Of a stretch of DNA of 64,000 nucleotides, positions 52,605 to 61,157 are shown piece by piece. Positions within the stretch are counted from its first letter, which is position 1. The number at the start of each line of letters is the position of its first letter. Made by a program: the position numbers and the translations under genes. The notes below the pieces were generated by a model. The model made no database searches. It was not told the DNA's origin and saw only the letters and a list, made by a program, of their open reading frames with translations. The stretch lies in the NCBI RefSeq assembly GCF_002836205.1, contig NZ_PJBE01000013.1, positions 1,984,001-2,048,000 on the forward strand, given 5' to 3'. Source of the stretch: Shewanella sp. Choline-02u-19. GTDB taxonomy: Bacteria; Pseudomonadota; Gammaproteobacteria; Enterobacterales; Shewanellaceae.

Positions 52605-55037
52605 ATGACAAAAAATAAAGTAACAGCAGCACTTAGCCTGTCTGTACTTGCACTTTCGATCTCTGCAAGTGTCGGCGCAGCACCTTCTTTCAACTCTGGT
52701 TTACACAGCAACGCATCACCATTGAATAACGAAAGTCCGCTACCAAAGCGTTATATTGTAAAGTTCAAAACGGCTGCGGCCGCCTCAGGCTTTTCAATCG
52801 CGACTAACGCCATTGATGATGCTCAATATGAACCTAGAGCTAACGAAGTCTTTTCTCACTTCCGCGCACTTAACAGCGTCTCAGCAAAAGAGATGAAGCG
52901 TATCGGTCGCAGTAACAGTTATACGGTTAAGTTAGACGGTAAAGATCTGCAAGCGCTTCGATTCCGTGCAGATGTAGACTATGTTGAAGAAGATGCCCCC
53001 CGTCGACTACTCAGCGAAACCACACCTTGGGGTCAAACCTACGTTGGTGCAACCACACTAAGCGATAGCCAAGCAGGAAATCGTACTATTTGTATTATTG
53101 ACTCGGGCTATGACCGTGGCCATAACGATCTCAATGCCAACAATGTCACAGGTACAAATAACTCAGGTACGGGTAATTGGTTTGAACCTGGAGCAGGTAA
53201 TGCTCATGGTACTCACGTAGCAGGAACAATTGCAGCAATAGCAAATAATGAAGGTGTTGTTGGCGTGATGCCAAATCAAAATGCCAATATTCATGTTATC
53301 AAAGTCTTTAATGCTGCAGGTTGGGGTTACTCTTCATCTTTAGTCTCTGCAGTTGATACTTGTGTTAGTAATGGCGCTAATGTTGTGACTATGAGTTTAG
53401 GGGGAGCAAGCTCAAATAACACCGAGAAAAATGCCTTAGCGGCTCACGAAGCTAACGGTATTTTATTGATTGCTGCTGCAGGTAATGATGGTAACAACAC
53501 TCACAGTTACCCTGCATCATATGACGCTGTAATGTCTGTTGCTGCTGTTGATAGCAACAAAGATCACGCGGCATTCTCACAGTTCACGGATCAGGTTGAA
53601 ATTTCAGGACCCGGTGAAGCTATTCTTTCAACGGTAACCCGTGGTGAAGGACGCTTAGCTGACATTACTATTGCTGGTCAATCATACTTTGATAATGGTG
53701 TTGTACCTCATAATCGTTTTGTACAATCTGGCACGACTCACGTGGGCTCTCCACTCATTGGTAGCGTTACAGGTACATTAGCAGAGTGTTCAGTCAGCGG
53801 CAGTAACTTCAACTGTGGCAACATGAGCAACAAAGTGTGTTTAGTGGAGCGTGTTGGTAATCAAGGTGCGACTTACCCTGAAATAGACGCTGTAAAAGCC
53901 TGTGAAGCGGCGGGTGCTAGTGCAACCATCGTTTACAGTAATAGCACACTACCAGGGCTACAAAACCCATTTTTGGTAGACAGTAATAATGAGGCGCCTA
54001 TTGTATCGGTCTCTGTTGACCGTGCAACGGGACTTGCCTTACGTAATCAAGTTGGGGCATCCGTTACCGTAGCAAATACCGATAATGAAGATTACGAGTA
54101 TTACAATGGTACCTCGATGGCAACACCGCACGTTTCTGGTGTCGCAACATTAGTCTGGAGTCATCATACAGAGTGTAGTGCAGCGCAAATTCGCTCAGCA
54201 CTCAACGCGACAGCAGAAGATTTAGAAACTGCAGGGCGTGACAATAACACCGGTTATGGCTTAATTGATGCGGTTGCGGCGAAAGCGTACCTAGATCAAT
54301 CATGCACAGGCCCAACCGACCCAGATACAGGTGGTGGCGACAATGTATTGGTCAATGGTGTAGTACAATCAAACCTTACGGGTGCAGCGAGTGATGAGTT
54401 ACATTACTCTATCGATGTGCCTGCTGGTGCGACCGATTTAAGCTTTACCATGAGTGGTGGTACGGGTGATGCTGACCTTTATGTCAATTATGGCGCGGCC
54501 CCCACTACCGCTACGGGAGGTTATGATTGTCGTCCATGGAAAGGCGGAAATGCTGAATCATGCCCAATCACTACAGCACAAACTGGCACATACTACGTAA
54601 TGGTCCAAGGCTATAGCGCCTTTAGTGGTGTAAACCTTGTTGCGAACTTTACCGAAGATACCGGTGGGGGAACTGGCGGCGAAACAGGCGGTCCAGCAAC
54701 ATACACTAACAACAGTAGCTACAGTATCCCTGATAATAGCAGCACCGGTATCACCAGTGTCATTGCAGCAGCGCGAACGGGTGATTCAGGCACTGTAACC
54801 ATCAAGGTTAACATTAGCCATACTTACATCGGCGACTTACAAGTAGAGCTACATAGCCCTACAGGTCAAGTGGCGATATTACATGATAATACTGGCGGCA
54901 GTGCTAACGACATTGTTAAGACTTACACCGTCGATATGTCTGGCGCTGATTCAGTGGGTAATTGGGAACTGAAAGCCGTTGACAGTGCTCGACGTGATAC
55001 AGGCACGATTAATTCTTGGGAGTTGAGTTTCCAATAA
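52605..55037 (+). CDS. Secreted subtilisin-family serine protease
   Basis: An 810-residue S8 peptidase. It has a signal peptide (to about ASVGA), an I9 inhibitor propeptide (PKRYIVKFKTA... to about 140) and a catalytic domain with Asp166 (CIIDSGYD), His201 (HGTHVAGTIA) and Ser504 (NGTSMATPHVSG). A PA-like insert lies between His and Ser (KVCLVERVG..., EAAGASATIVYSN). A PPC domain follows at about 575-680 (DLSFTMSGGTGDADLYVNYG), then a C-terminal proprotein-convertase P domain from about 695 (YSIPDNSSTGITSVI... GNWELKAVDSARRDTGTINSWEL). This layout fits extracellular type II-secreted proteases of marine bacteria. The C-terminal domains are probably cleaved after export. Confidence 0.93.
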   Translation: MTKNKVTAALSLSVLALSISASVGAAPSFNSGLHSNASPLNNESPLPKRYIVKFKTAAAASGFSIATNAIDDAQYEPRANEVFSHFRALNSVSAKEMKRIGRSNSYTVKLDGKDLQALRFRADVDYVEEDAPRRLLSETTPWGQTYVGATTLSDSQAGNRTICIIDSGYDRGHNDLNANNVTGTNNSGTGNWFEPGAGNAHGTHVAGTIAAIANNEGVVGVMPNQNANIHVIKVFNAAGWGYSSSLVSAVDTCVSNGANVVTMSLGGASSNNTEKNALAAHEANGILLIAAAGNDGNNTHSYPASYDAVMSVAAVDSNKDHAAFSQFTDQVEISGPGEAILSTVTRGEGRLADITIAGQSYFDNGVVPHNRFVQSGTTHVGSPLIGSVTGTLAECSVSGSNFNCGNMSNKVCLVERVGNQGATYPEIDAVKACEAAGASATIVYSNSTLPGLQNPFLVDSNNEAPIVSVSVDRATGLALRNQVGASVTVANTDNEDYEYYNGTSMATPHVSGVATLVWSHHTECSAAQIRSALNATAEDLETAGRDNNTGYGLIDAVAAKAYLDQSCTGPTDPDTGGGDNVLVNGVVQSNLTGAASDELHYSIDVPAGATDLSFTMSGGTGDADLYVNYGAAPTTATGGYDCRPWKGGNAESCPITTAQTGTYYVMVQGYSAFSGVNLVANFTEDTGGGTGGETGGPATYTNNSSYSIPDNSSTGITSVIAAARTGDSGTVTIKVNISHTYIGDLQVELHSPTGQVAILHDNTGGSANDIVKTYTVDMSGADSVGNWELKAVDSARRDTGTINSWELSFQ

Positions 55038-55065
55038 TCCTCTACTCATTTTAAGCGTGTTTTAG

Positions 55066-55092
55066 GAGAGCCTTAAGGGCTCTCTTTTTTTT
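55066..55092 (+). terminator. Rho-independent terminator after the subtilase gene
   Basis: GAGAGCC-ttaag-GGCTCTC followed by T8, about 30 bases after the stop. Confidence 0.9.
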
Positions 55093-55154
55093 GCTCTGCA
55101 TTGAGCGATTTAACTGGTATAATTACTTTAATAGTATCTGCAATGAACGTAATC

Positions 55155-55511
55155 ATGACCCAAGCAAACAATCCTTTACACGGTATTAAGCTCGAAGATT
55201 TACTCAAAGATCTTGTCGACCACTACGGTTGGGAAGAGTTGGGAACTCGTATCGATGTCCGCTGCTTTAACCACGACCCGAGTATCAAATCTAGCTTGAG
55301 GTTTTTGCGTAAAACCCTCTGGGCAAGAGAGAAAGTTGAATATCTTTACCTTAAGATGAATAAATTACCTTTGCCAGCAAGAAAGCCAAGGGATGACGGT
55401 TATCAAGCCAGTGATAAAACACTTCGTACTGCGAATAACAGAGCGATTGATAAACCAAGCAAAGACTCGAATGATGACACTCAGCTAAATGCCAACATCT
55501 GGGGTAAGTAA
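55155..55511 (+). CDS. VF530-family DNA-binding protein (DUF2132)
   Basis: A 118-residue protein. Residues about 4-75 (NNPLHGIKLEDLLKDLVDHYGWEELGTRIDVRCFNHDPSIKSSLRFLRKTLWAREKVEYLYL) carry the VF530 signature almost unchanged. The C-terminal 45 residues are polar and probably disordered. I start at the ATG at 55155 (MTQANNPLHG), where homologues begin. The structure of the Vibrio VF530 protein is known, but its role is not. The stop codon TAA is formed across the left edge of a 228-bp MITE: the first two bases belong to the target repeat and the third to the element. Confidence 0.86.
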   Translation: MTQANNPLHGIKLEDLLKDLVDHYGWEELGTRIDVRCFNHDPSIKSSLRFLRKTLWAREKVEYLYLKMNKLPLPARKPRDDGYQASDKTLRTANNRAIDKPSKDSNDDTQLNANIWGK

Positions 55512-55738
55512 CCTGAACTCGGGATAAGCAGTGCAGCTCAATACCCCTATTATCGCCCCTATCTGTGTTGAGCTTTCTAGTAATAGCCTGCTATTACGTA
55601 CGAAACCTCGCCTTGATATAGGCAATAATTTTGGTATCGAGCAAAACTGTTAGATATATGAGAAATACAAAATGATTAAGCTAATGATTTTAAAAGATAC
55701 TTCAGAACATCTAAACACTCATTATCCCGAGTTCAGGT
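55511..55738. mobile_element. 228-bp MITE with 17-bp terminal inverted repeats
   Basis: The left end ACCTGAACTCGGGATAA (55511-55527) and the right end TTATCCCGAGTTCAGGT (55722-55738) are perfect complements. Both sides are flanked by the direct repeat TAAGTA (55505-55510 and 55739-55744), a target-site duplication (could be read as 7 bp). The 194-bp interior has no open frame, so it must be mobilised by a transposase elsewhere. The element sits exactly at the VF530 stop codon and leaves the frame closed with TAA. The parent insertion sequence family is not assigned. Confidence 0.88.
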
Positions 55739-55767
55739 TAAGTAATATAGGCATCATTCACAGTACT

Positions 55768-55805
55768 AAAAAAGGCTTAACAATCAAAGTTGTTAAGCCT
55801 TTTTT
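55768..55805. terminator. Bidirectional terminator between the VF530 and outer-membrane-like genes
   Basis: AAAAAAGGCTTAACAA-tcaaag-TTGTTAAGCCTTTTTT, a 16-bp perfect stem with A and T runs on both sides. It serves the minus-strand gene ending at 55825 and probably the convergent VF530 gene. Confidence 0.92.
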
Positions 55806-55824
55806 AATGGTGTGAAATTTCCCA

Positions 55825-56631
55825 CTACATCGGAAAATCAAATATAAGCCGCCAAACCTGTATCCCATCACCAGTACGATAACTCACTCCAAACCGGCTC
55901 ATATTAAACAGATCCCATCCGACCGGTTTTGAAAAAGCCAAGGTTATCCCAGCTTCAAAACTGTTTGTCACCAAAACATCTTCCTCAAAAGGCGTCACAA
56001 ACCTAAGTTTGTCAAAGTACCAGTAACCTGCCACAAATAATCTTGGCTCAATGCCAATGTCAGCGACTTGAAAATGATAATTAGTGCCAATATCCACGCC
56101 AGATTGAATCGCTGAATAGGTTTCATTCGGGGCGTCATCAAGACTGCGATAGCCTGCAAAGAATATACGATTGACCCAAACGGGCTTTGTATCCTTAAGC
56201 TCAAAATCAAGCAGGCTCGACATCCCTGCTGAGTAGATAATCACATCATTGCCATTAGTGGTATTAGTACCAACGCCTAAATCTACATATGACTGAAACT
56301 CATGGGTCTCAGAGGTCTTTATTCGATATTCTATACCGGGGGTAAAAGTGGCGGTACCAACACTGCTTGGAAAGTCACCGTCAGGAATATCACTCCAAGT
56401 AAAGTTATAAAAGCCGAGTGATAATGGCGTGCGTAGCACTAAGGATTCTGTATCTGTTCGCTGAAGGTCGAAGCTTAAAGGGATATTAATAACCGTCGCA
56501 TTTTGCCCAGAGGTTCGGTAAACACCGCTTCCTAAATAATTGGCAAATGCATAATGGCTGTAGTCCTTTTCAGCATTGGCTGGCAGGACAAAAAAAATCA
56601 GTAGAATTGAAAGGTAACGCGAAAGGGCCAT
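55825..56631 (-). CDS. Probable outer-membrane beta-barrel protein, unknown function
   Basis: A 268-residue protein with a signal peptide (MALSRYLSILLIFFVLPANA). The mature part alternates short polar and apolar stretches rich in Tyr, Phe and Gly (FTPGIEYRIKTSETHEFQSYVDLGVGTN, GTNYHFQVADIGIEPRLFVAGYWYF) and ends FGVSYRTGDGIQVWRLIFDFPM. This is a typical barrel pattern, with an aromatic near the C-terminus. I do not recognise the family. It forms its own unit with a strong terminator. Confidence 0.72.
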   Translation of the reverse strand: MALSRYLSILLIFFVLPANAEKDYSHYAFANYLGSGVYRTSGQNATVINIPLSFDLQRTDTESLVLRTPLSLGFYNFTWSDIPDGDFPSSVGTATFTPGIEYRIKTSETHEFQSYVDLGVGTNTTNGNDVIIYSAGMSSLLDFELKDTKPVWVNRIFFAGYRSLDDAPNETYSAIQSGVDIGTNYHFQVADIGIEPRLFVAGYWYFDKLRFVTPFEEDVLVTNSFEAGITLAFSKPVGWDLFNMSRFGVSYRTGDGIQVWRLIFDFPM

Positions 56632-56719
56632 AAATTAAATGTCAACTTAACTGGTCTCTAATTGATAGCCCTGAATATAGCGGTATAACCAAGGAAAATC
56701 CACGGTTAATAATTGCTGC

Positions 56720-57337
56720 CTAGTCTTTATCTTCCTCGGTAAAATGATACTCTGACATCATATGACCTAATTCAGTCGACTTAGTCTTAAGGTAAGCTTC
56801 ATTATAACGGTTCTTACCGACTTGAAGCGGCACACGCTCAACAACCTCTAAGCCAAAGCTTTCCATCGCTTTTACTTTTCTCGGGTTATTGGTCATAAGT
56901 CTAACCTTGCTGACACCGATCTGTTCCATCATTGGAATAATCATGTCATATTTACGCATATCAGCAGCAAAACCTAGACGCTCATTAGCCTCTACAGTAT
57001 TTGCTCCTCCATCTTGTAACTCATAAGCTCTGATTTTATTCAGCAACCCAATACCCCGCCCTTCTTGGCGCAGATAGAGGATAAAGCCCTGACCTACTTC
57101 AGCAATATTTTGCATCGCTGTTTGCAGCTGAAAACCACAATCACAACGTAAACTGAAAAGCGCATCACCGGTTAAACACTCGGAATGAATACGACCTAAA
57201 ATAGGACTTTCGGCATCAAATACGCCCAATGTAAGCGCAACGTGCTCTTTACCTGTCTCGCTATCTTCAAAGCCGTGCATTTCAAAAACACCCCAAGGTG
57301 TTGGCAATTTTGAAGACGCGATATATTTAATCGACAT
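56720..57337 (-). CDS. ribA: GTP cyclohydrolase II
   Basis: RibA opens GTP to the pyrimidine precursor of riboflavin, releasing formate and pyrophosphate. The 205-residue protein has the zinc cysteines Cys54, Cys65 and Cys67 (ECLTGDALFSLRCDCGFQ), the catalytic YLRQEGRGIGLLNK and the C-terminal LMTNNPRKVKAMESFGLEV. It is a stand-alone RibA, not fused to RibB. No FMN riboswitch features were found upstream; the start at 57337 is MSIKYIASSKLPTPWG. Confidence 0.95.
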   Translation of the reverse strand: MSIKYIASSKLPTPWGVFEMHGFEDSETGKEHVALTLGVFDAESPILGRIHSECLTGDALFSLRCDCGFQLQTAMQNIAEVGQGFILYLRQEGRGIGLLNKIRAYELQDGGANTVEANERLGFAADMRKYDMIIPMMEQIGVSKVRLMTNNPRKVKAMESFGLEVVERVPLQVGKNRYNEAYLKTKSTELGHMMSEYHFTEEDKD

Positions 57338-57486
57338 GATAAAACCTTAACGACTACTCTCATTCCCTGAGACTGCAGAGAATCCTGATAAAGATATTAA
57401 TGTGGATGAAAACTAACGTCGAGCGCCGCAAAGCGTAAACATCAACCATTACTAGCTGATCAATTAGCAAATATATGAGCGGTATA

Positions 57487-57504
57487 GCGCAGCATAAGCT
57501 GCGC
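57487..57504. other. Short GC-rich hairpin between ribA and yibL
   Basis: GCGCAGC-ataa-GCTGCGC, a perfect 7-bp stem without a T run. It lies between the yibL stop and the ribA start, both minus-strand; function unclear. Confidence 0.4.
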
Positions 57505-57560
57505 GCTCACACATAAACTTGAAGCGGCTCACTAAATGAATAAATTAGCTTACTGTTTGC

Positions 57561-57917
57561 TTAAAATTCTTTCGCTGCAAAACCAGTAACTTGCTTTATA
57601 CCCATTTCACGACCAAGTGCAGTCATAGGGTGAATAACCACTAATCCTTTAACTGACTTCTTCAGTTTGCCCATGTCAGCTTGCTCTTCTTTAGTCAGTA
57701 CACGACTAAATTTAAGATCTTTAACCGTTGATCCTTCTTTGCCTAGCTCACGATTTTGCTGCTTTTTAACGTTAGCAATACGCTTAGTCAAAGTGGCAAT
57801 CTCACGTTTAAACTGGATAACGATCCCTGGATCTTCGCGCTTTTCAGCTGCTGCCAACTTACGACCAAATTTATCGAGCTTATCGTTGAGCGTTTGCAGC
57901 TCCTGCTTTAAATTCAT
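57561..57917 (-). CDS. yibL: YibL-family ribosome-associated protein
   Basis: A basic 118-residue protein with an N-terminal coiled coil ([29 protein letters not shown]...) and a conserved end: [35 protein letters not shown]. This matches E. coli YibL ([32 protein letters not shown]) almost residue for residue. YibL co-purifies with ribosomes in E. coli; the mechanism is not known. It is monocistronic between nrdG and ribA. Confidence 0.93.
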   Translation of the reverse strand: [118 protein letters not shown]

Positions 57918-58052
57918 TTACAAACCTTAAATTCAAATCTAAATAACATATTTAGAAACAAAAACAGCTTCAAAAAAAGTATTGATGCTGTTTGTCATTA
58001 TTGCCTCATTATAACAGCATATAGCGTAATATTACCTAGGTTTATGCTTAGC

Positions 58053-58517
58053 TTATCTTAGATAATGGATCACTTGGTTACTACTGCCTCGAAAAACTAA
58101 ACTTGGATCAGCAAATGATTGTTCGAATTTGCCATCAACAACCACATTGACCAGATCAACCACCGCTTGTTGTTCTATGGTTAATTGTTCGAGTAAATAG
58201 CCCGTCCACAGCCAAATATCTTTGCCAGGGCATTGAGATTTCACCCGTTTAACCAGTTTCAATATCTCAGCGACATTGCCAGGGAACAGTGGATCACCAC
58301 CAGACAGGGAAAGCCCTCGTCTTTTTATACGAGTATCATTTAGGTCATCAATAATGGTCTGCATCATTGGCTCATCAAACTGATGGCCAGAACACGGATT
58401 CCACGTCGATTGATTATAACAGCCACGGCATTGATGCTCACAACCTGAGACAAACAGTGTTGCTCGAGTCCCAGGGCCGTTAAGCACATCGGTCTGATAA
58501 TATTGATGATAGTGCAT
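58053..58517 (-). CDS. nrdG: Anaerobic ribonucleotide reductase activating enzyme
   Basis: A radical SAM enzyme that places the glycyl radical on NrdD. The 154-residue protein has the CX3CX2C cluster (Cys26, Cys30, Cys33 in SGCEHQCRGCYNQ), the GGDP SAM motif (LSLSGGDPLFPGN) and a C-terminal part close to E. coli NrdG in length. AAGGAAGAG lies upstream of the ATG. It follows nrdD by 66 bases with a terminator-like stem in between, which probably lowers its expression relative to nrdD. Confidence 0.95.
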   Translation of the reverse strand: MHYHQYYQTDVLNGPGTRATLFVSGCEHQCRGCYNQSTWNPCSGHQFDEPMMQTIIDDLNDTRIKRRGLSLSGGDPLFPGNVAEILKLVKRVKSQCPGKDIWLWTGYLLEQLTIEQQAVVDLVNVVVDGKFEQSFADPSLVFRGSSNQVIHYLR

Positions 58518-58534
58518 AATAAACTCTTCCTTAA

Positions 58535-58559
58535 CAAAAAGGTGCCAATGATGGCACCT
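58535..58559 (-). terminator. Intercistronic terminator or attenuator between nrdD and nrdG
   Basis: On the minus strand AGGTGCCA-tcat-TGGCACCT is followed by TTTTT. It lies between the nrdD stop and the nrdG ribosome site and should terminate part of the transcripts. Confidence 0.78.
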
Positions 58560-58583
58560 CGTTTCGTTCTCGCTGGCCTTAAA

Positions 58584-60701
58584 TTAAAGGTGCTTAATTC
58601 GGCGCTTAACCTCTTCTTGCTTACCATAGTTAAATGGTCTTGCATCTGGGCTACCTAAGTAGCCACACACACGTCGGGTTACCGACACTCGGCTGGGTTC
58701 GTGGTTACCGCATTTAGGGCAAGTAAACCCTTTACTCGTACAACCAAATTCACCAGTAAAGCCGCAGTCATAACACTCATCTATCGGCGTATTGGTGCCG
58801 TAATAAGGCACTCTTGAATAGCTATAATCCCAAACATCTTCCAATGCTTCAACATTGTTTTGCATGTTAGGAAACTCGCCGTAACAGATAAACCCGCCAT
58901 TGGCGATTTCTGGATAAGGTTGCTCGAAATCAATCTTATCGTATGGGTTAACTTGCTTTTCAACATCTAAATGGAAACTATTGGTGTAATAACCTTTAGA
59001 TGTCACGCCCTCAACAACCCCGAAGGCTTTTGCATCTAAATTGCAAAAACGGCTACACAAGTTTTCGCTTGGCGTGCTGTAAAGGCTAAAGCCGTAACCC
59101 GTCTCTTCTTTCCATGCGTCGGTGGCAGCTTTTAGGTATTTGATCACTGTTACCGCTTTTTCGCGCAGTTGAGCACTGTCGTAAACATGTGTTTCGCTGC
59201 CGTAAAGTGCATTGATGGTTTCATGCAAACCAATGTATCCGAGAGAAATTGACGCGCGGCCATTCTTAAAGATCTCAGAGACATCATCATCTGCACGTAG
59301 TCGTACGCCACATGCACCTTCCATATACAGGATAGGTGCAACACGGGCTTTAACGCCGTCTAAACGAGCGATACGAGTATCTAATGCTTTACGGGCAATG
59401 AGTAAACGCTCATCTAAGATACGGTAAAATTCAGCTTCATCGCCATTGGCTTCAAGTGCAACGCGCGGCAAGTTCAAACTTACGACACCAAGGTTATTAC
59501 GCCCTTCATGTACCAATTCTCCATTTTCCTCAAATGTCCCGAGGAAGCTACGGCAACCCATTGGCGTTTTGAACGAACCGGTCACCTTTTCAACCTGCTC
59601 ATAGTTAAGAATATCAGGGTACATACGTGTTGTTGCACACTTCAATGCAAGCTGTTTAATGTCGTAGTTACAATCACCCGTTTTATGGTTAATACCATCA
59701 CGAATAGCAAAAACTAACTTAGGGAAAACCGCTGTCTTACGGTTTTTACCTAAACCAGCAATACGCACTTGCATCATTGACTGTTGAATCAGCCGAGATT
59801 CCCAAGAGGTGCCTAAACCAAAACCAAAAGTCACAAACGGTGTTTGGCCATTAGCGGTATGCAGTGTATTGACTTCATATTCAAGCGACTGAAATGCGTC
59901 ATGACACTCTTTTTCAGTCAATGAGATCGCAAATGCTTTGGCATCTGTAATCCCCCACGTCAGCGCGACTTGGTAATGTTTGTTATAACTTTTGGTGACA
60001 AATGGCGCCAGTACTTCATCAATACGGTTAATCGTGGTACCGCCATAAATGTGGCTGGCAACCTGCGCAATGATCTGTGCTGTCACTGCAGTCGCTGTCG
60101 AAATTGATTTAGGCGTTTCAATCTCCGCATTGCCCATTTTGAAGCCTTCGGTCAACATGCCACTAAGATCAATCAACATACAATTAAACATAGGGAAGAA
60201 TGGCGCGTAGTCTAAATCATGGTAGTGGATCTCACCTGACTCGTGGGCAGCAACGACATCTTTTGGCAAGATGTGACATTTGGCATAATGCTTAGCAACA
60301 ATACCCGCCAACAGATCACGTTGAGTGGGGATCACTTTTGAATCTTTGTTAGCATTTTCGTTCAATAGCGCCGCATTGCTCTGCTCAACTAAGCCACGGA
60401 TCTCTTGATTGAGTCTGCTACTGACTTCCCGATTCACATCTCTATCATGGCGATATTCAATGTAAACCCGCGCTAATGATTTATATGGTCCTTCCATCAA
60501 CAAGTTTTCCACGGCATCTTGAAGATCGTGGATATTTATCTCATCTAATGTCGCCACCGAATCGGCTGCTTGTCTCGCGACAGATTCTGCATAAGCGGTG
60601 TCATCAATACCTGCCGAGTTAGCAGCTGCTATCACTGCGTCTCTAATCCTTGTTTCGTCAAAAGGCGTACGGTAACCATCCCGTTTAATAACCACTGGCA
60701 T
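58584..60701 (-). CDS. nrdD: Anaerobic (class III) ribonucleoside-triphosphate reductase
   Basis: NrdD reduces NTPs to dNTPs without oxygen using a glycyl radical. The 705-residue protein has an N-terminal ATP-cone (VIKRDGYRTPFDETRIRDAVIAAANSAG...), the catalytic barrel and a C-terminal zinc site (CYDCGFTGEFGC...CPKCG). The radical Gly680 lies in RVCGYLGSPDARPFNYGK, next to E. coli Gly681. Length agrees with E. coli (712). Two NrdR boxes and an FNR-type box lie 34-123 bases upstream of the ATG. Confidence 0.96.
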   Translation of the reverse strand: MPVVIKRDGYRTPFDETRIRDAVIAAANSAGIDDTAYAESVARQAADSVATLDEINIHDLQDAVENLLMEGPYKSLARVYIEYRHDRDVNREVSSRLNQEIRGLVEQSNAALLNENANKDSKVIPTQRDLLAGIVAKHYAKCHILPKDVVAAHESGEIHYHDLDYAPFFPMFNCMLIDLSGMLTEGFKMGNAEIETPKSISTATAVTAQIIAQVASHIYGGTTINRIDEVLAPFVTKSYNKHYQVALTWGITDAKAFAISLTEKECHDAFQSLEYEVNTLHTANGQTPFVTFGFGLGTSWESRLIQQSMMQVRIAGLGKNRKTAVFPKLVFAIRDGINHKTGDCNYDIKQLALKCATTRMYPDILNYEQVEKVTGSFKTPMGCRSFLGTFEENGELVHEGRNNLGVVSLNLPRVALEANGDEAEFYRILDERLLIARKALDTRIARLDGVKARVAPILYMEGACGVRLRADDDVSEIFKNGRASISLGYIGLHETINALYGSETHVYDSAQLREKAVTVIKYLKAATDAWKEETGYGFSLYSTPSENLCSRFCNLDAKAFGVVEGVTSKGYYTNSFHLDVEKQVNPYDKIDFEQPYPEIANGGFICYGEFPNMQNNVEALEDVWDYSYSRVPYYGTNTPIDECYDCGFTGEFGCTSKGFTCPKCGNHEPSRVSVTRRVCGYLGSPDARPFNYGKQEEVKRRIKHL

Positions 60702-60734
60702 TGTATAATTCCTCTTCTACATCATCGACAAGCA

Positions 60735-60750
60735 ACACTACATATAGTGG
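60735..60750. promoter_or_regulatory. NrdR box 1 upstream of nrdD
   Basis: ACACTACATATAGTGG differs from the NrdR consensus ACACTATATATAGTGT at two positions. The second box starts 31 bp away, three helical turns, which is the standard spacing for NrdR binding. Confidence 0.85.
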
Positions 60751-60765
60751 CACTTTTATTCTAAA

Positions 60766-60781
60766 TCACAATATGTAGCGC
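60766..60781. promoter_or_regulatory. NrdR box 2 upstream of nrdD
   Basis: TCACAATATGTAGCGC keeps the core (CACxATAT-TAG-G) of the NrdR consensus and lies 31 bp from box 1. NrdR represses nrd operons when dATP is bound. Confidence 0.75.
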
Positions 60782-60809
60782 ATTAAGCTATAAAAAGACG
60801 AGAAGTACT

Positions 60810-60823
60810 TTGATCCAGATCAT
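60810..60823. promoter_or_regulatory. FNR/EtrA-like box upstream of nrdD
   Basis: TTGATCCAGATCAT matches the FNR consensus TTGAT-N4-ATCAA at nine of ten positions. EtrA is the Shewanella FNR homologue. Position upstream of the NrdR boxes fits anaerobic activation of nrdDG. Confidence 0.7.
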
Positions 60824-61157
60824 TATTTTAAACAACGAAGATAATAAGAAAAAATAACTGGGAACGATCACGCTTATCTAAAATTATGCCCTTGACGATG
60901 GCCTATAAGCGAGCTAGTGCCAGTATAAAATAGGGATAAATTGTGGATAAATAGACAAGCACTTTCACTGGCTATTTTTAACGCTCTGTTGAGGCTGCTG
61001 GAATTTGATTAAGATGAGTAAACGACAACCGATTTATGCGGTTTTAACGAGCGGATGTTACCGTTCATGGGGTTAACGTTACAGATAACGGCCTCAATTT
61101 TTAACCAGTGAAGCCATCAAAATAACCTGCTAGGGGGTTAACTAAAAACCAACGACA
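60824..61157. other. Spacer upstream of nrdD
   Basis: Apart from the FNR-type site at its edge, no gene or strong repeat was seen in these 330 bases. No T-tailed hairpin follows the minus-strand gene ending at 61158. Confidence 0.45.

Noticed and set aside
57338..57560. FMN riboswitch upstream of ribA
   Set aside because: None of the conserved junction segments were found in this leader.
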